50,194 nt of DNA, taken from contig QKYT01000404.1 in the NCBI GenBank assembly GCA_003550305.1, forward strand, positions 15,929-66,122, in the 5' to 3' direction. This stretch comes from Glomus cerebriforme. Lineage: Eukaryota; Glomeromycota; Glomeromycetes; Glomerales; Glomeraceae. Positions 39,291 to 48,317 of this stretch are shown here, piece after piece. The position numbers and the translations under genes are program-made. The notes beneath the pieces are model-generated. The model made no database searches. It had not been told where the DNA came from and saw only the letters and a program-made list of their open reading frames with translations. The first letter of the stretch is position 1. Every line of letters begins with the position of its first letter.

Positions 39291-39542
39291 TTAGATTTTA
39301 GTGATTTGTACCATTTGTACCACTGAGCAATCTGTTTCTGGTTGACCATCTTTCCAAATGGCCTTATATACACTCCCAAACCCACCATGAGCAACAAATT
39401 CAACATGTTTGAAATTTGCGTATTCAATCCATTCAATTAGTTCAATGCATTGAGTTGCGAATTTTGAATCATCAATATTCGAATCACAGTCTGCAAAGTT
39501 ATTTTGGATCCACAAATCTTTACCACATTCACATTTTTTCAT
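39291..39542 (-). pseudogene. Truncated Rhizophagus-type protein kinase
   Basis: 83 residues starting at an ATG at 39540-39542. The N-terminal CECGKDLWIQN resembles the Cys-rich leader of the very large tyrosine-kinase-like family in Rhizophagus. IELIEWIEYANFKHVEFVA then leads into a glycine-rich loop, GGFGSVYKAIWKDG. The frame ends about 15 residues later, before the VAIK lysine, the catalytic loop and the DFG motif. It therefore cannot be an active kinase. It is either a gene fragment copied by duplication or the remains of a gene truncated by insertion; the family name is from memory of such proteins. Confidence 0.7.
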
Positions 39543-39954
39543 TATATTAAATAAATAATCAAAAAAAATTTTTTTTCGTTTTTATAATTTCTTGCTTTTC
39601 CTTTTGCTTTTATTAATGTACAATTTTTCTTAAAAAAAAATTTTTTTTTACAACTGATTTCATAATGTACGGGACACACGACAAATTTTTTGCCGAGTAC
39701 TTGTTGGGTACTCGGGTATATATATATTGGCCGGGTTGCCGGCAAATCGAAAAATATAAATAACACGTGACATTTTACATAACACGTGTACAGAGTACAA
39801 TATAAACATGAGATTTTATCTCTATGATCTTATCTCTTTATTACAATAATGGCTTTTCTCTTGAAATTTCAGTTGAACACTTGTTCCATTTGTCTTATTT
39901 GTTTAGATTGTAAAAATGTATATGGCAAAACTGTATTTGCCAAGTGAGAGAAGT
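39543..39954. other. Palindrome-containing spacer
   Basis: Contains the perfect inverted repeat CCGAGTAC/GTACTCGG (39693-39700 and 39708-39715), followed at 39727-39748 by GGCCGG and TTGCCGGCAA. This is unusually GC-rich for the window. Two AACACGTG motifs follow near 39762-39790. No gene was recognised. Confidence 0.45.
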
Positions 39955-41746
39955 TAAATGGAGGAAGAAAAAAGTTGAGCGTGATTATGCAGTAGATTTT
40001 TCTCACAAACCACTTACACAAAATGGCACTACAAAACAAAAAGTTTCGCTAGAAAAAGAATTTATCGATTTGGTTTTTTGCTAATGCTTCTCCACACATT
40101 GAACTTTCACCATTCCCAAGTAATGTTAATATTTGCCAAAATTGTATAAGTGGATATCGTGGAAAAAATAAAGGTATATAATTTTTATGTTAGTGTATAT
40201 NTTATATATTACTCATTTCATTTCATTATACCACCTAAAAGTCACAAAAAACAAGCAGGTTACTCAAAATGCAACTACAAAAGATACAAATGTGATTGAT
40301 TTAACAGACACCATGTTACCTATTCTATTAATACCAAATCCACCAAACCTACAACTACTGAACACAAGTATTTAACATTTTTTTATTAATTTTATATCTA
40401 CTTTAATTAATAATTATTTATATAAACTTACAAATTATTAGNATATGTTACATTAGTTTGTTTCAATCAATTTAAACAGCCTTGTAAAAAGCTTGATGGC
40501 GCAATTGATATCTCCTACGACTTGGATAATTTGAAAACATTTGGTCAAATAGAAGAGGAAATTTTATCTCATAGTCTTCCAAAAGAGTGGGACAAATAGA
40601 ACTTGGCCTTATATATTATCAGAAATCTCTCAGTGCCAAAGCAGATCACTATGATCTTAAATTAAGCAATGCTATTATGGCCTTTGTTTCAAAATGCAAA
40701 AAAAAGAAAGAATATACAATTATGTGTATATTCTGCAAAGCAAATTAAAAGAAAACAAATAGTTTGTGGGAGTTNTGTAACAGAAGATGATNTAGGNGAA
40801 TCTGNGCCAAAAAAAATCTGTGTATATATTTTAATGATCATGTATTTATTTCATATATGTAATTNACCTTTATTTGTATTCAATAAAAAAAATTTTATTT
40901 TCAATTAGAAATTAGAATCTGATTCTTCACCATTGGAAGCTATAAAGTTGGAAATATACAATAATCTTTCTAAATATGAATATCACATTCAAGAATATTT
41001 GATTGTAGAGAATGGATGTCATCTTAAATTAAATAATAATATGATTATAATTTGGGCAAGAGCAATGTTTTAATTATAAAAATTAACTAATCAATAAATT
41101 TTATATTATTAGATTGCTAAAATTAATGGAGTAGATGCAACTAATCCACTACCAACTAAAATTTTTGATAAAATTAATTATTGTTATTCAAATTCTAAAA
41201 AACCTTTAAAAACTCATAATGATAATATACTTATTGATGGTAATTTTTCATCATAATAACACAAATATATTTATATTAATTAACAATTTATGTTTTATAC
41301 TATCTGTTATATAATATGTACTGTATGTATATTTTTAAAGATCCAACACCAATAATTCCAATTAAATCTCCAAAAAATACAAAGCCAAATTTAGTTACCA
41401 TTCATCTTAAAAAAATATCTTCATATAAAACAAACATTCAAATAAAAAAGGAAATAACTTTCCAAAATCTTACTGAATTTGTATTTCCAATGGGTCCGCC
41501 AGAAGGAAAAAGATTTATTACTAAATCTTCACTTGATACAGATGAAAGATTATTTTTATCAGAGTAACTAATTGAAGAAGTTTTTTGTGAAATGCATTAA
41601 CATGAATATAAGTTAGAGAGGACATGAATGAAGAAGTCACCAGAGATTTAAAAAGGCAAGTGTATGGAATTCAAGTTATTATTCATATATGGATAGAAAC
41701 AGAAAAAATAACTATTGACTTTGATAAACTTTTTGATGAAGAATAA
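39955..41746 (+). pseudogene. Broken multi-exon gene of an unrecognised family
   Basis: Coding-like blocks run along the plus strand but are interrupted by stops, frame changes and several N. They include KLDGAIDISYDLDNLKTFGQ (~40490-40550), LESDSSPLEAIKLEIYNNL (~40915-40970), ENGCHLKLNNNMIIIWARAM (~41010-41068) and NLTEFVFPMGPPEGKRF (~41465-41515). The last block ends in ITIDFDKLFDEE with a TAA at 41744-41746. Intron-like AT-rich gaps with GT and AG edges separate the blocks, so this was a spliced host-type gene. I do not recognise a domain. One open piece survives at 41316-41567. The N bases mean some of the breaks could be assembly artefacts. Confidence 0.5.
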
Positions 41747-41796
41747 AAATCATATTTTTTTTTCTCAATAATAAAATTGATTGATATATTTTAATT

Positions 41797-43195
41797 TTAA
41801 ATATATTCACTATGCTCAAAACAAGCTCTAGATAAATCTTTATTAATAGTTATACATGCAAAATCTAAGTCTTGTATAGGGTTTTGCATAGTTTTGATCC
41901 AATTTTTATGTTGACATAAATAATTTTTTATGTAAAAAAATGATTGTTCAATCTATATAAAAAAAATAAGTAGATATGATAATTAAACTAAACAATAAAT
42001 AAAAATATCCAAAAACACATATTACATATCGGATTGAAATTTGGTACTGGCACGTGATATTTACTAATTAAATATACATGAGCACATGAAAGTATATGGC
42101 ACTCCTGTAATAAATAGGGGCGTGACAAATAATTTTTACCATGTGAAAAAATTCTGTCCCTCAAATAAATAGTAATTTTGAATACCGACCATATGTCATA
42201 CCAGTGACAAGTATTTTGTAATCATGTAATCAGTGCTTTTTTTGGGGTAATGCTAGGAAATATTTTGGTGAATATGGTGGGAAAAATTCTATTCGCACTC
42301 TTTTTGAATTACAAATGTCAAGTAAATGTTACCTTTTATGAATGGATGCATTATTCATCACCAAAATACTATAGGGATCTGGATACATGTTCATCTTAGG
42401 AAGCTTTGACAAATAAAATAAAATTATTATATTTTGTTATTACTATTATATAGCTAATAAATATTATATAACTGATAATTACCAAAATATGCTTAACAAA
42501 ATAATTATAATCGTTATTATTCATGAGACCTTCATGAATCATATAAGCTAAAAGACTATTAAGACATAATCCTTCCTCTATGATAAATCTCTTTCTATGA
42601 ACAAAAAATATAGGTTTATATGCACATCTCCCTATCTAAAATGATAAGAAAGTGTTCTTCTATCATAAGCTGACTCATCAGAAAATACAAGTTGTAATGG
42701 AAATATTGTGACATATGTACTATAAAATTTAATCTATCATTTTCATTACGCTCTCATGCTAGTTTAGACAACTAAAAATAAATAAAAATAAATAATTAAC
42801 TACAGATTTATAGAAAATTGAATATAAAACTAAATTTTTACCTATTTATGTATATAATTAAGTCGATATATGGCTCTCCAAATTGTACAATAAGCAATTT
42901 GATGACCTAACCATAACTCCATTTCAGATTGTAATTCCCACAAATACCAATCCACCTTTTCTTTCAAAAGACTTTCTAAGTATTTTGTATCTTTAACTTT
43001 AAAAATTCTTGATCGTCCTAGTTCCAATAGTAATAAATCTTTCACATACCCATACTTTTTAAAATGTATAAAAACTCTAAAAATGGAAGATTTACTAATT
43101 TTAAACTATCTTGCTATTGTTCTATATGATGAGCCTTTCAGAGTTCTTTCAACTATTAATCAATGAATATGATCATTAAGTTTTAAATTAGGCAT
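41797..43195 (-). pseudogene. IS630/Tc1-type DDE transposase, decayed
   Basis: Begins at the ATG at 43193-43195 (MPNLKLNDHIH) and shows a helix-turn-helix region (SSYRTIAR, then FKISKSSIFRVF). An open segment at 42842-43045 follows (RIFKVKDTKYLESLLKEKVD, ending AIYRLNYIHK). The first DDE block is FSDESAYDRRT (~42670). The second is VMNNASIH (~42345), where the family has Asp in place of the first Asn, and PPYSPKYF is near 42265. A roughly 250-bp stretch (about 41990-42240) then has no transposase similarity. The C-terminus resumes with IEQSFFYIKNYLCQHKNW to a TAA at 41797-41799. In-frame TGA and TAG codons near 43160 and 43108, plus frameshifts, make it inactive. It is tail to tail with the preceding pseudogene, 50 bp apart. 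Confidence 0.75.
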
Positions 43196-43689
43196 TATGG
43201 TAAATATTTAGGCAGTATTTAGATATTAGCGTAGAAAGAAAACATAACACGTTGTTATGTCTAATTGTTCTCTTGATTCCTTTATTTTAACTTTAATTCT
43301 TTACGTTCAAAAATAAGAATTAATTAAGTTTATAATGATAGAGGTAACAATATTTTATGTGTTATTGAGAACAGTTCACTCTTTAATTGATAAATGGTAT
43401 AGTATTTTTGTGGTAAAAGATATTTTATTATTCAATTGAAGTTACAAGAACTAAAAAGAATTTAATAAAATTCTTAGGATATTTATACAAAAATAAAATA
43501 TAATAAAAAGATATTAACTATCTTAAATATAACTAATATAATAAATATAATAAAGAAATTAAATATATTAAATATCTTAACTATCTTAACTATCTTAACT
43601 ATCACTAAGATCATTAATATCACTACTATCATTAANATCACNNTGATCATGNAAATCANGATCATANAGTGNCACAGTANNNCACAGTA
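43196..43689. other. AT-rich spacer with microsatellite and N bases
   Basis: Contains three tandem copies of TTAACTATC at 43577-43603 and a degenerate region with scattered N at 43636-43682. On the minus strand the stretch 43600-43690 reads as an Asp/Ser-rich tail that may continue the extra ORF of the neighbouring retrotransposon. The three-copy repeat could be a decayed form of the same coding repeat. Confidence 0.45.
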
Positions 43690-43957
43690 AATCAGCGCAG
43701 TAATGTTTCATACTAACAACTTCCTCCTCCTATAACTGAGCTCCTGCGATGGTCATAGCTTCTTCAAGTAAAGCCTGGTATTGTTTTATTTCAATTCTTG
43801 AGATCTTGGTCAAAGTAGTGTTTTATTTGTTCTGTTCCTAAGAAAATATATAATAAGTACGAACTACTACTTTTTGATAATAGGACGATAGTAGTTTCAT
43901 ACAAAAGGCTCTTTCTGCTAACGTCAAAGTCTTAGTTTCTATGACTTCTCCAATATA

Positions 43958-44134
43958 TCAAGCATTTAAGAGGGTCTCTACACAGTTTCTTCTGCTAACG
44001 GCTCTTCTTAATTGTCGATGAAGAGAATTAATTTGTTGACTTAGCGATTCATTTTCATTCTGTAATGTGATATTAAGATTTGTGATAACATTATCTCTTT
44101 GGAGGTCTTCAAGTATGTGGTCGTAATTGTTCAT
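43958..44134 (-). CDS. Small coiled-coil ORF downstream of integrase
   Basis: Starts at an ATG 30 bp after the integrase stop (MNNYDHILEDLQRDNVI) and runs 58 codons to a TGA. Heptad-like leucines and charged residues (LNITLQNENESLSQQINSLH) predict a coiled coil, ending in a basic patch RQLRRAVSRR. Beyond the TGA the same and neighbouring frames stay coding-like down to about 43690 (YIGEVIETKTLTLAERAFCM, then KQYQALLEEAMTIAGAQL). The intact ancestral protein was therefore probably longer, with an acidic Asp/Ser tail. It belongs by position and strand to the retrotransposon. Function is unknown; a third ORF after pol is unusual for Ty3/Gypsy. Confidence 0.55.
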   Translation of the reverse strand: MNNYDHILEDLQRDNVITNLNITLQNENESLSQQINSLHRQLRRAVSRRNCVETLLNA

Positions 44135-44165
44135 TTTAAGTTTAAGAAATTACAACTAGGGGTTG

Positions 44166-45480
44166 TCAGTTACTCCTGTCTTTATATATTTTTAGAAAAC
44201 TTCTATTTACAGAAGTTTTTAGGACTTTTTCTGATAATTTCCTTAGTTTATAAGTGCTATTTCCAATTACATTATGGATGTAGTACAGTCCTTTCCATTT
44301 GGGACATAATTTTTCAGACCATTGTTTATCTAGAGTAGCATAATAGCTAGTATAAGACTTGATCACCAATCTTAAATCTGATTTTCTTTTTTAATTTCTT
44401 ATCATGGAAATCCTTTTGTTTTTGTTGCTCAGATTTGATCTGCTGTTGCACATCATTTCTAACATCTGATAAGTGCGTTTTTTGATAATCTATGTGCTCT
44501 ATTAGATTAGATTCCTCCTCCATTTCTGTACTATCAATGGGCAATTTTGCTTCTCTTTCATACACAAGAAAAAATAAGGATATTTTTGTGGTTGAATGTG
44601 CACTAGTACGATAAGCAAAGAGGACAAGGGCTATAAACTTGTCCCAATCATTTAAATGATTAGTAGCTGTTCATGACAGGACTTCTATTAATGTTCTATT
44701 GAATCGTTTGACAAGTCCATTTGTTTGAGGATGATAAGGAGTCGACATTAAATGTGTAATTTTAAATTTCTTTAATAATTCTTTCAAGAGCTGATTATTA
44801 AAATGAGTTCCTTGATCAGTTAGAATTTTTTCAGGATAACCATAATGGCAGATAATACTTTCATATACAAAGGTCACAGTTTCTTGAGCGGTTGCTTCTT
44901 TGACAGGTTTTGCTTCTGGCCATTTTGTCATGTAATCTATTGCGACAATAATATATTTGTTTTCTTGAAATGTTACATTCAAAGGTCCTATGTAATCAAT
45001 TCCAATTTGATAGAAAGGTGCTCCAACTGGAATTGGATGTAACGGTTCCTGTCGCTTTGATTTTTCTCTTCTTTGGTATGTGTCACATGACTCTATGTAA
45101 GTACTAATATCTTGAAACATTTGAGGCAAAAGAATCGCTTTTTCATCTTATCCATCATTCTCTCTTTGGAGGCGTGTGAGACTGTAGGGTCATTATGGAA
45201 TATATAAAGTACAGAATTTATTTCATATTTTTGGACTACTTTAACTAAATTGTTCTGATTGTTTCAATCCTTTTTAAATAATAAATTATTTCTAACTAAA
45301 TAATATTTTGATTGATTTTGTAATTGCTTTTGTTGCATTTCATTAAAATCTAAAGGAAATGTACTATTATTAATATAATTTAATAAATTATAATAATGTT
45401 GAATATCCATTTTAATTGGCCGTTCATCACAATGTGAATGCTTTAGCTTTCACCGTAAAGAAATAACTAACTAAAAATAT
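44166..45480 (-). pseudogene. Integrase of the Ty3/Gypsy element
   Basis: The N-terminal part (NQSKYYLVRNNLLFKK, then HNDPTVSHASKERMMDKMKK, ~45130-45400) corresponds to the zinc-binding leader. The core at 44671-45129 shows GIDYIGPLNV with the first Asp, LTDQGTHFNNQLL with the second Asp, and PQTNGLVKRFNRTL. In the last motif the usual catalytic Glu is Lys (codon AAA at 44707-44709). The C-terminal part follows in other frames (IRFKIGDQVLY near 44350-44370, and KWKGLYYIHNVIGNSTYKL near 44230-44300), ending at a TAA at 44166. Frameshifts near 45130, 44670 and 44345 break it. The integrase would insert the cDNA into the genome. Confidence 0.82.
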
Positions 45481-46194
45481 ATATTTATATAAAAAAAAAT
45501 AAAACTAAATAAAAATATTTGACTAAAAAAAATTTAATCTAACTCAGTGACAATAGATTCAAGAGAAGGAGTATAAACAGGTAAATTATTGTAAAGACGT
45601 TCTAAAAGTCTCAAATATACTTCTGCATTTTCACGTTAAACTAAAATGGGTTCTTTCTACCATAGTACGTTGACTAAAAACCTTAGGTCCATATCAGGAT
45701 GGAGATGTTCAGGAGAGAAACTCCAAATGCAACGATGATAAAGGGTACCATAAACTAAATTCTTTTTGCATAATTTGCAGTAAGTATAAATATGGTGATT
45801 TTCAGTATCACAGTACTAAGTACACTTGCTTCCTCCTCTAATTATCAGTTAATTTGCAATAACCTGCTTAATTTGAATAGCAGTACAGTAGATTTGCTCA
45901 ATATCTTCCCTGGTAAAGTTTCTTGCAGGGGTTTTCATGTTATATATCTCTATGCCTTCACTTTACTTAGAATTTGAAGTGCTATCATTAGAATGGTACT
46001 CCCATTCTATTTTACTTTCATTTTCTTCAATCCATCTTAGTTCCTATTCATTATTGTGATCTTGTTAATACTACTCAGTATTAATGGATGAAACTTCTGG
46101 CTCACAGGTGCAGATAATATGTCCGCAGCATGGATAAGGCTCAGGAATCATTAAAGGTAAAGATTTCTCACTTTTGGCTTTTTCAAATTTGTTG
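45481..46194 (-). pseudogene. Non-canonical Cys-containing segment between RNase H and integrase
   Basis: Coding-like minus-strand sequence, broken by stops, that is not normal RNase H or integrase. Blocks include IPEPYPCCGHIICTCEPEVS (~46085-46145), IEENESKIEWEYHSND (~45990-46035), REDIEQIYCTAIQIKQVIAN (~45850-45910), HIYTYCKLCKKNLVYG (~45750-45795), HRCIWSFSPEHLHPDMDLRF (~45680-45740) and VYLRLLERLYNNLPVYTPSL (~45555-45615). The block ends with a stop at about 45537. Cys pairs suggest a metal-binding fold. It may be an extra polyprotein domain of this retrotransposon lineage or a captured host fragment. A 60-bp A/T-rich stretch at 45470-45530 separates it from integrase. Confidence 0.45.
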
Positions 46195-47830
46195 TTACTC
46201 CCATAAGGAATCTTTTGATAAGGAGTTAGTCATCTGTCTTCTTTTATTGCTTCTAGTAAGGGCCATCAATGAAAACTCTGCTTCAGATTCTTCATCTTCT
46301 TTGGTATCAGCATCATAAGTTATGACTAAGAAATATTCATTTTCTTCTTCTTGTTTTGCATTGTCATCATACATTTGTGATAAAGCATCAGCATTAGCAT
46401 TGTGTTTGCCTGGGCAGTGTTCAATGGTGAAATTATACTGTTGAAGCTCCATAATCCAACACGCTCTATGTCCTTTGGGCATCTTGGAAGTCTTTAACCA
46501 TTTTAGTGCCGAATGGTCAGTAACAATTGAGAAAGGTCAGCTTAAGTAATGATGGAAGTGTTTTACTGCCCATACTATTGCAAGGCATTCTAAATCAGTT
46601 ATGGGATAATTTTCTTCTACCTTGTTTGTTGTTCTGCTAGCGTAAACAATTACACACTCTTGTCCGTCAACTTTCTGGGATAGTACAATTTCAAGTCCAA
46701 ACTTGCAAGAGTCAGTGTATAAAGTGAATGGTGCTTCAAAATCAGGGTATTACAAAATAGATATTTTAATAAGCCTTTCCTTGAGTCTATCAAAAGCAGT
46801 TTGTTATTTGTCAATCTATTAAAATGGTATTTCCTTTTTAAGCAGCATTGTAAGTGATTTAGCATGTCTAGCGAAATCCTTAATAAACTTGCGATAATAT
46901 CCAAATAATCCTAAAGCTGCGCAAAGTTATGTTAGAGACCTTGGGATAGGAAAATTCTTAACTTTTTCTATTTTTTCAGGATCCAGATGAATACCTTCTT
47001 GTCCTACTATATGGCCTAAAAAAAAGAGTGATGGGTAGCAAAAGTGACACTTTTTCAACTTAATACTAAGTTGAGCTTCTCTTAACATCTGAAAAACTTG
47101 TTTAACGTGATCAAGATGGAGTTCTAAAGATCCTTTTGAATAAATGATGATGTTATCTAGATATACTGTACGAAAAGTCTAAAATAGTCTTTTAATATCC
47201 AGTTCATGAGACGTTAGAAAGTTTCAGGAGCATTGTTTAAGCCAAAAGGTATGACTAAAAACTCATAAAGTCCTGAAGGGGTAATGAAGGCTATTTTCTC
47301 AATGTCATCAGGATGCATGGAGTCTTGCCAATATCCACTGGCTAAATCCAAGGTGGTGAACCATTGGGATCCACCTAAGGAGTCTAAACAAATCATCGAT
47401 TCTTGGTAAAGGGTAAGTATCAATCTTTGTAAGAGTATTTAACTTGTGATAGTTAATACATAATCGCTTATCTCCTCCTTTCTTTTCTATGATAATAACT
47501 GGAGAAGCCCAGGGGCTGTGTGAGCGTCTGATGATTCCATTTGCTTCCATATTTTTGATCTCTTTCTTTAGAAACTAGGTATTTTCAGGATTGGTACAGT
47601 AGGACTTTTGGACTACAGGTAAGGCATTTCCTGTATGGATTTTATGCTTAACTATAGTGGTTTGTCTTATTTCAGTTTATCCTTTGGCACAGATATCGGA
47701 GTATTCTTTCAAAAGATATTGGAATGCTTGCTGTTGATGGTAATCAAGGGGTCCTACGTGTTGGTCCTCAGAGGCTTGTTCCTTTTCACTTAATCCTTTT
47801 GCACTTCTACATCACTAAGTTTCCAAGAGG
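46195..47830 (-). pseudogene. Reverse transcriptase and RNase H of the Ty3/Gypsy element
   Basis: RT palm and fingers appear as NGIIRRSHSPWASPVIIIEK, DKRLCINYHKLNTLT, DTYPLPRIDDL (47308-47550), FTTLDLASGYWQ and FVIPFGLNNAPETF-like sequence (47214-47423). The active-site motif is YLDN at 47152-47163, where the family has YLDD; the second Asp codon is AAC. The connection and thumb (GHIVGQEGIHLDPEKIEKV, ~46975-47020) are followed by RNase H, ending in WIMELQQYNFTIEHCPGKHN and ADALSQM (46195-46482). Upstream, between 47560 and 47710, coding continues with TAG and TAA stops (KHKIHTGNALPVV). It would copy the RNA into cDNA but cannot be active as seen. Confidence 0.85.
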
Positions 47831-48317
47831 TCTGATAACCATCAATGGACAGAATATCCACTGATTATCCATTGTCGGACCCTCTGTAGGTTGGACGTTA
47901 ATAATGGACGTTCACAGACCGTTAGTTATACGTGATACTGATGGAAAATTTTATTTGATAATATATATTTAATAAAAAATTCTTTTTTTTTTGTTTATAT
48001 AAGGAATCGAACTGAATATGTCTTTAATAATATATCTCACAATTATCTCACATCCCAACAACTAGACTATTTGATTTTTTTTTTAATTATATACTAAATA
48101 ATTTTATTTATTCAATAAAAATCAAAAAATATATAATTTTTTAAAAAAAGATCTACAAATTACCTGTTATAAAATGAAATTGTCCAATTACTGTTTATAA
48201 GCATGATAAATATACCGTCCAATGAATGTGCTTGTCATCTGACAGTAATTGAACACTTTAAATGTCAAATTTACGTTAAATTCTTAACGTAAATTTTACA
48301 TTTTTGAGCAGCGATAG
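47831..48317 (-). mobile_element. Insertion with tRNA-like pol III boxes (SINE-like)
   Basis: This stretch interrupts pol between protease and reverse transcriptase and lacks similarity to either. On the minus strand TAGTCTAGTTG (48059-48069) fits the A-box consensus TRGYNNARNNG, and GTTCGATTCC (48003-48012) fits the B-box, 57 bp apart start to start. An A-rich run follows at 47982-47993. The arms do not fold into a good tRNA: acceptor and T stems do not pair. This is therefore a decayed tRNA-derived element rather than a tRNA gene. Limits of the insertion are approximate, and the outer parts (47831-47940, 48120-48300) may be unrelated. Confidence 0.42.
48267..48296. repeat. Perfect 13-bp inverted repeat (hairpin)
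   Basis: AAATTTACGTTAA at 48267-48279 and TTAACGTAAATTT at 48284-48296 are exact reverse complements with a 4-base loop. Allowing one mismatch, pairing extends outward to TGT and ACA at 48263-48300. It lies at the edge of the insertion in the retrotransposon, beside the protease ORF end. Confidence 0.75.

Noticed and set aside
39542..39766. Minus-strand ORF upstream of the kinase fragment
   Set aside because: Translation is Lys/Phe homopolymer-like sequence from A and T tracts with no domain; likely chance.
43577..43603. CRISPR-like or structured repeat array
   Set aside because: Only three 9-bp direct copies in simple AT-rich sequence; a microsatellite in a eukaryotic genome.
48001..48075. 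A functional tRNA gene on the minus strand
   Set aside because: A and B boxes are present but acceptor and T stems do not pair and the spacing is too long without a plausible intron.
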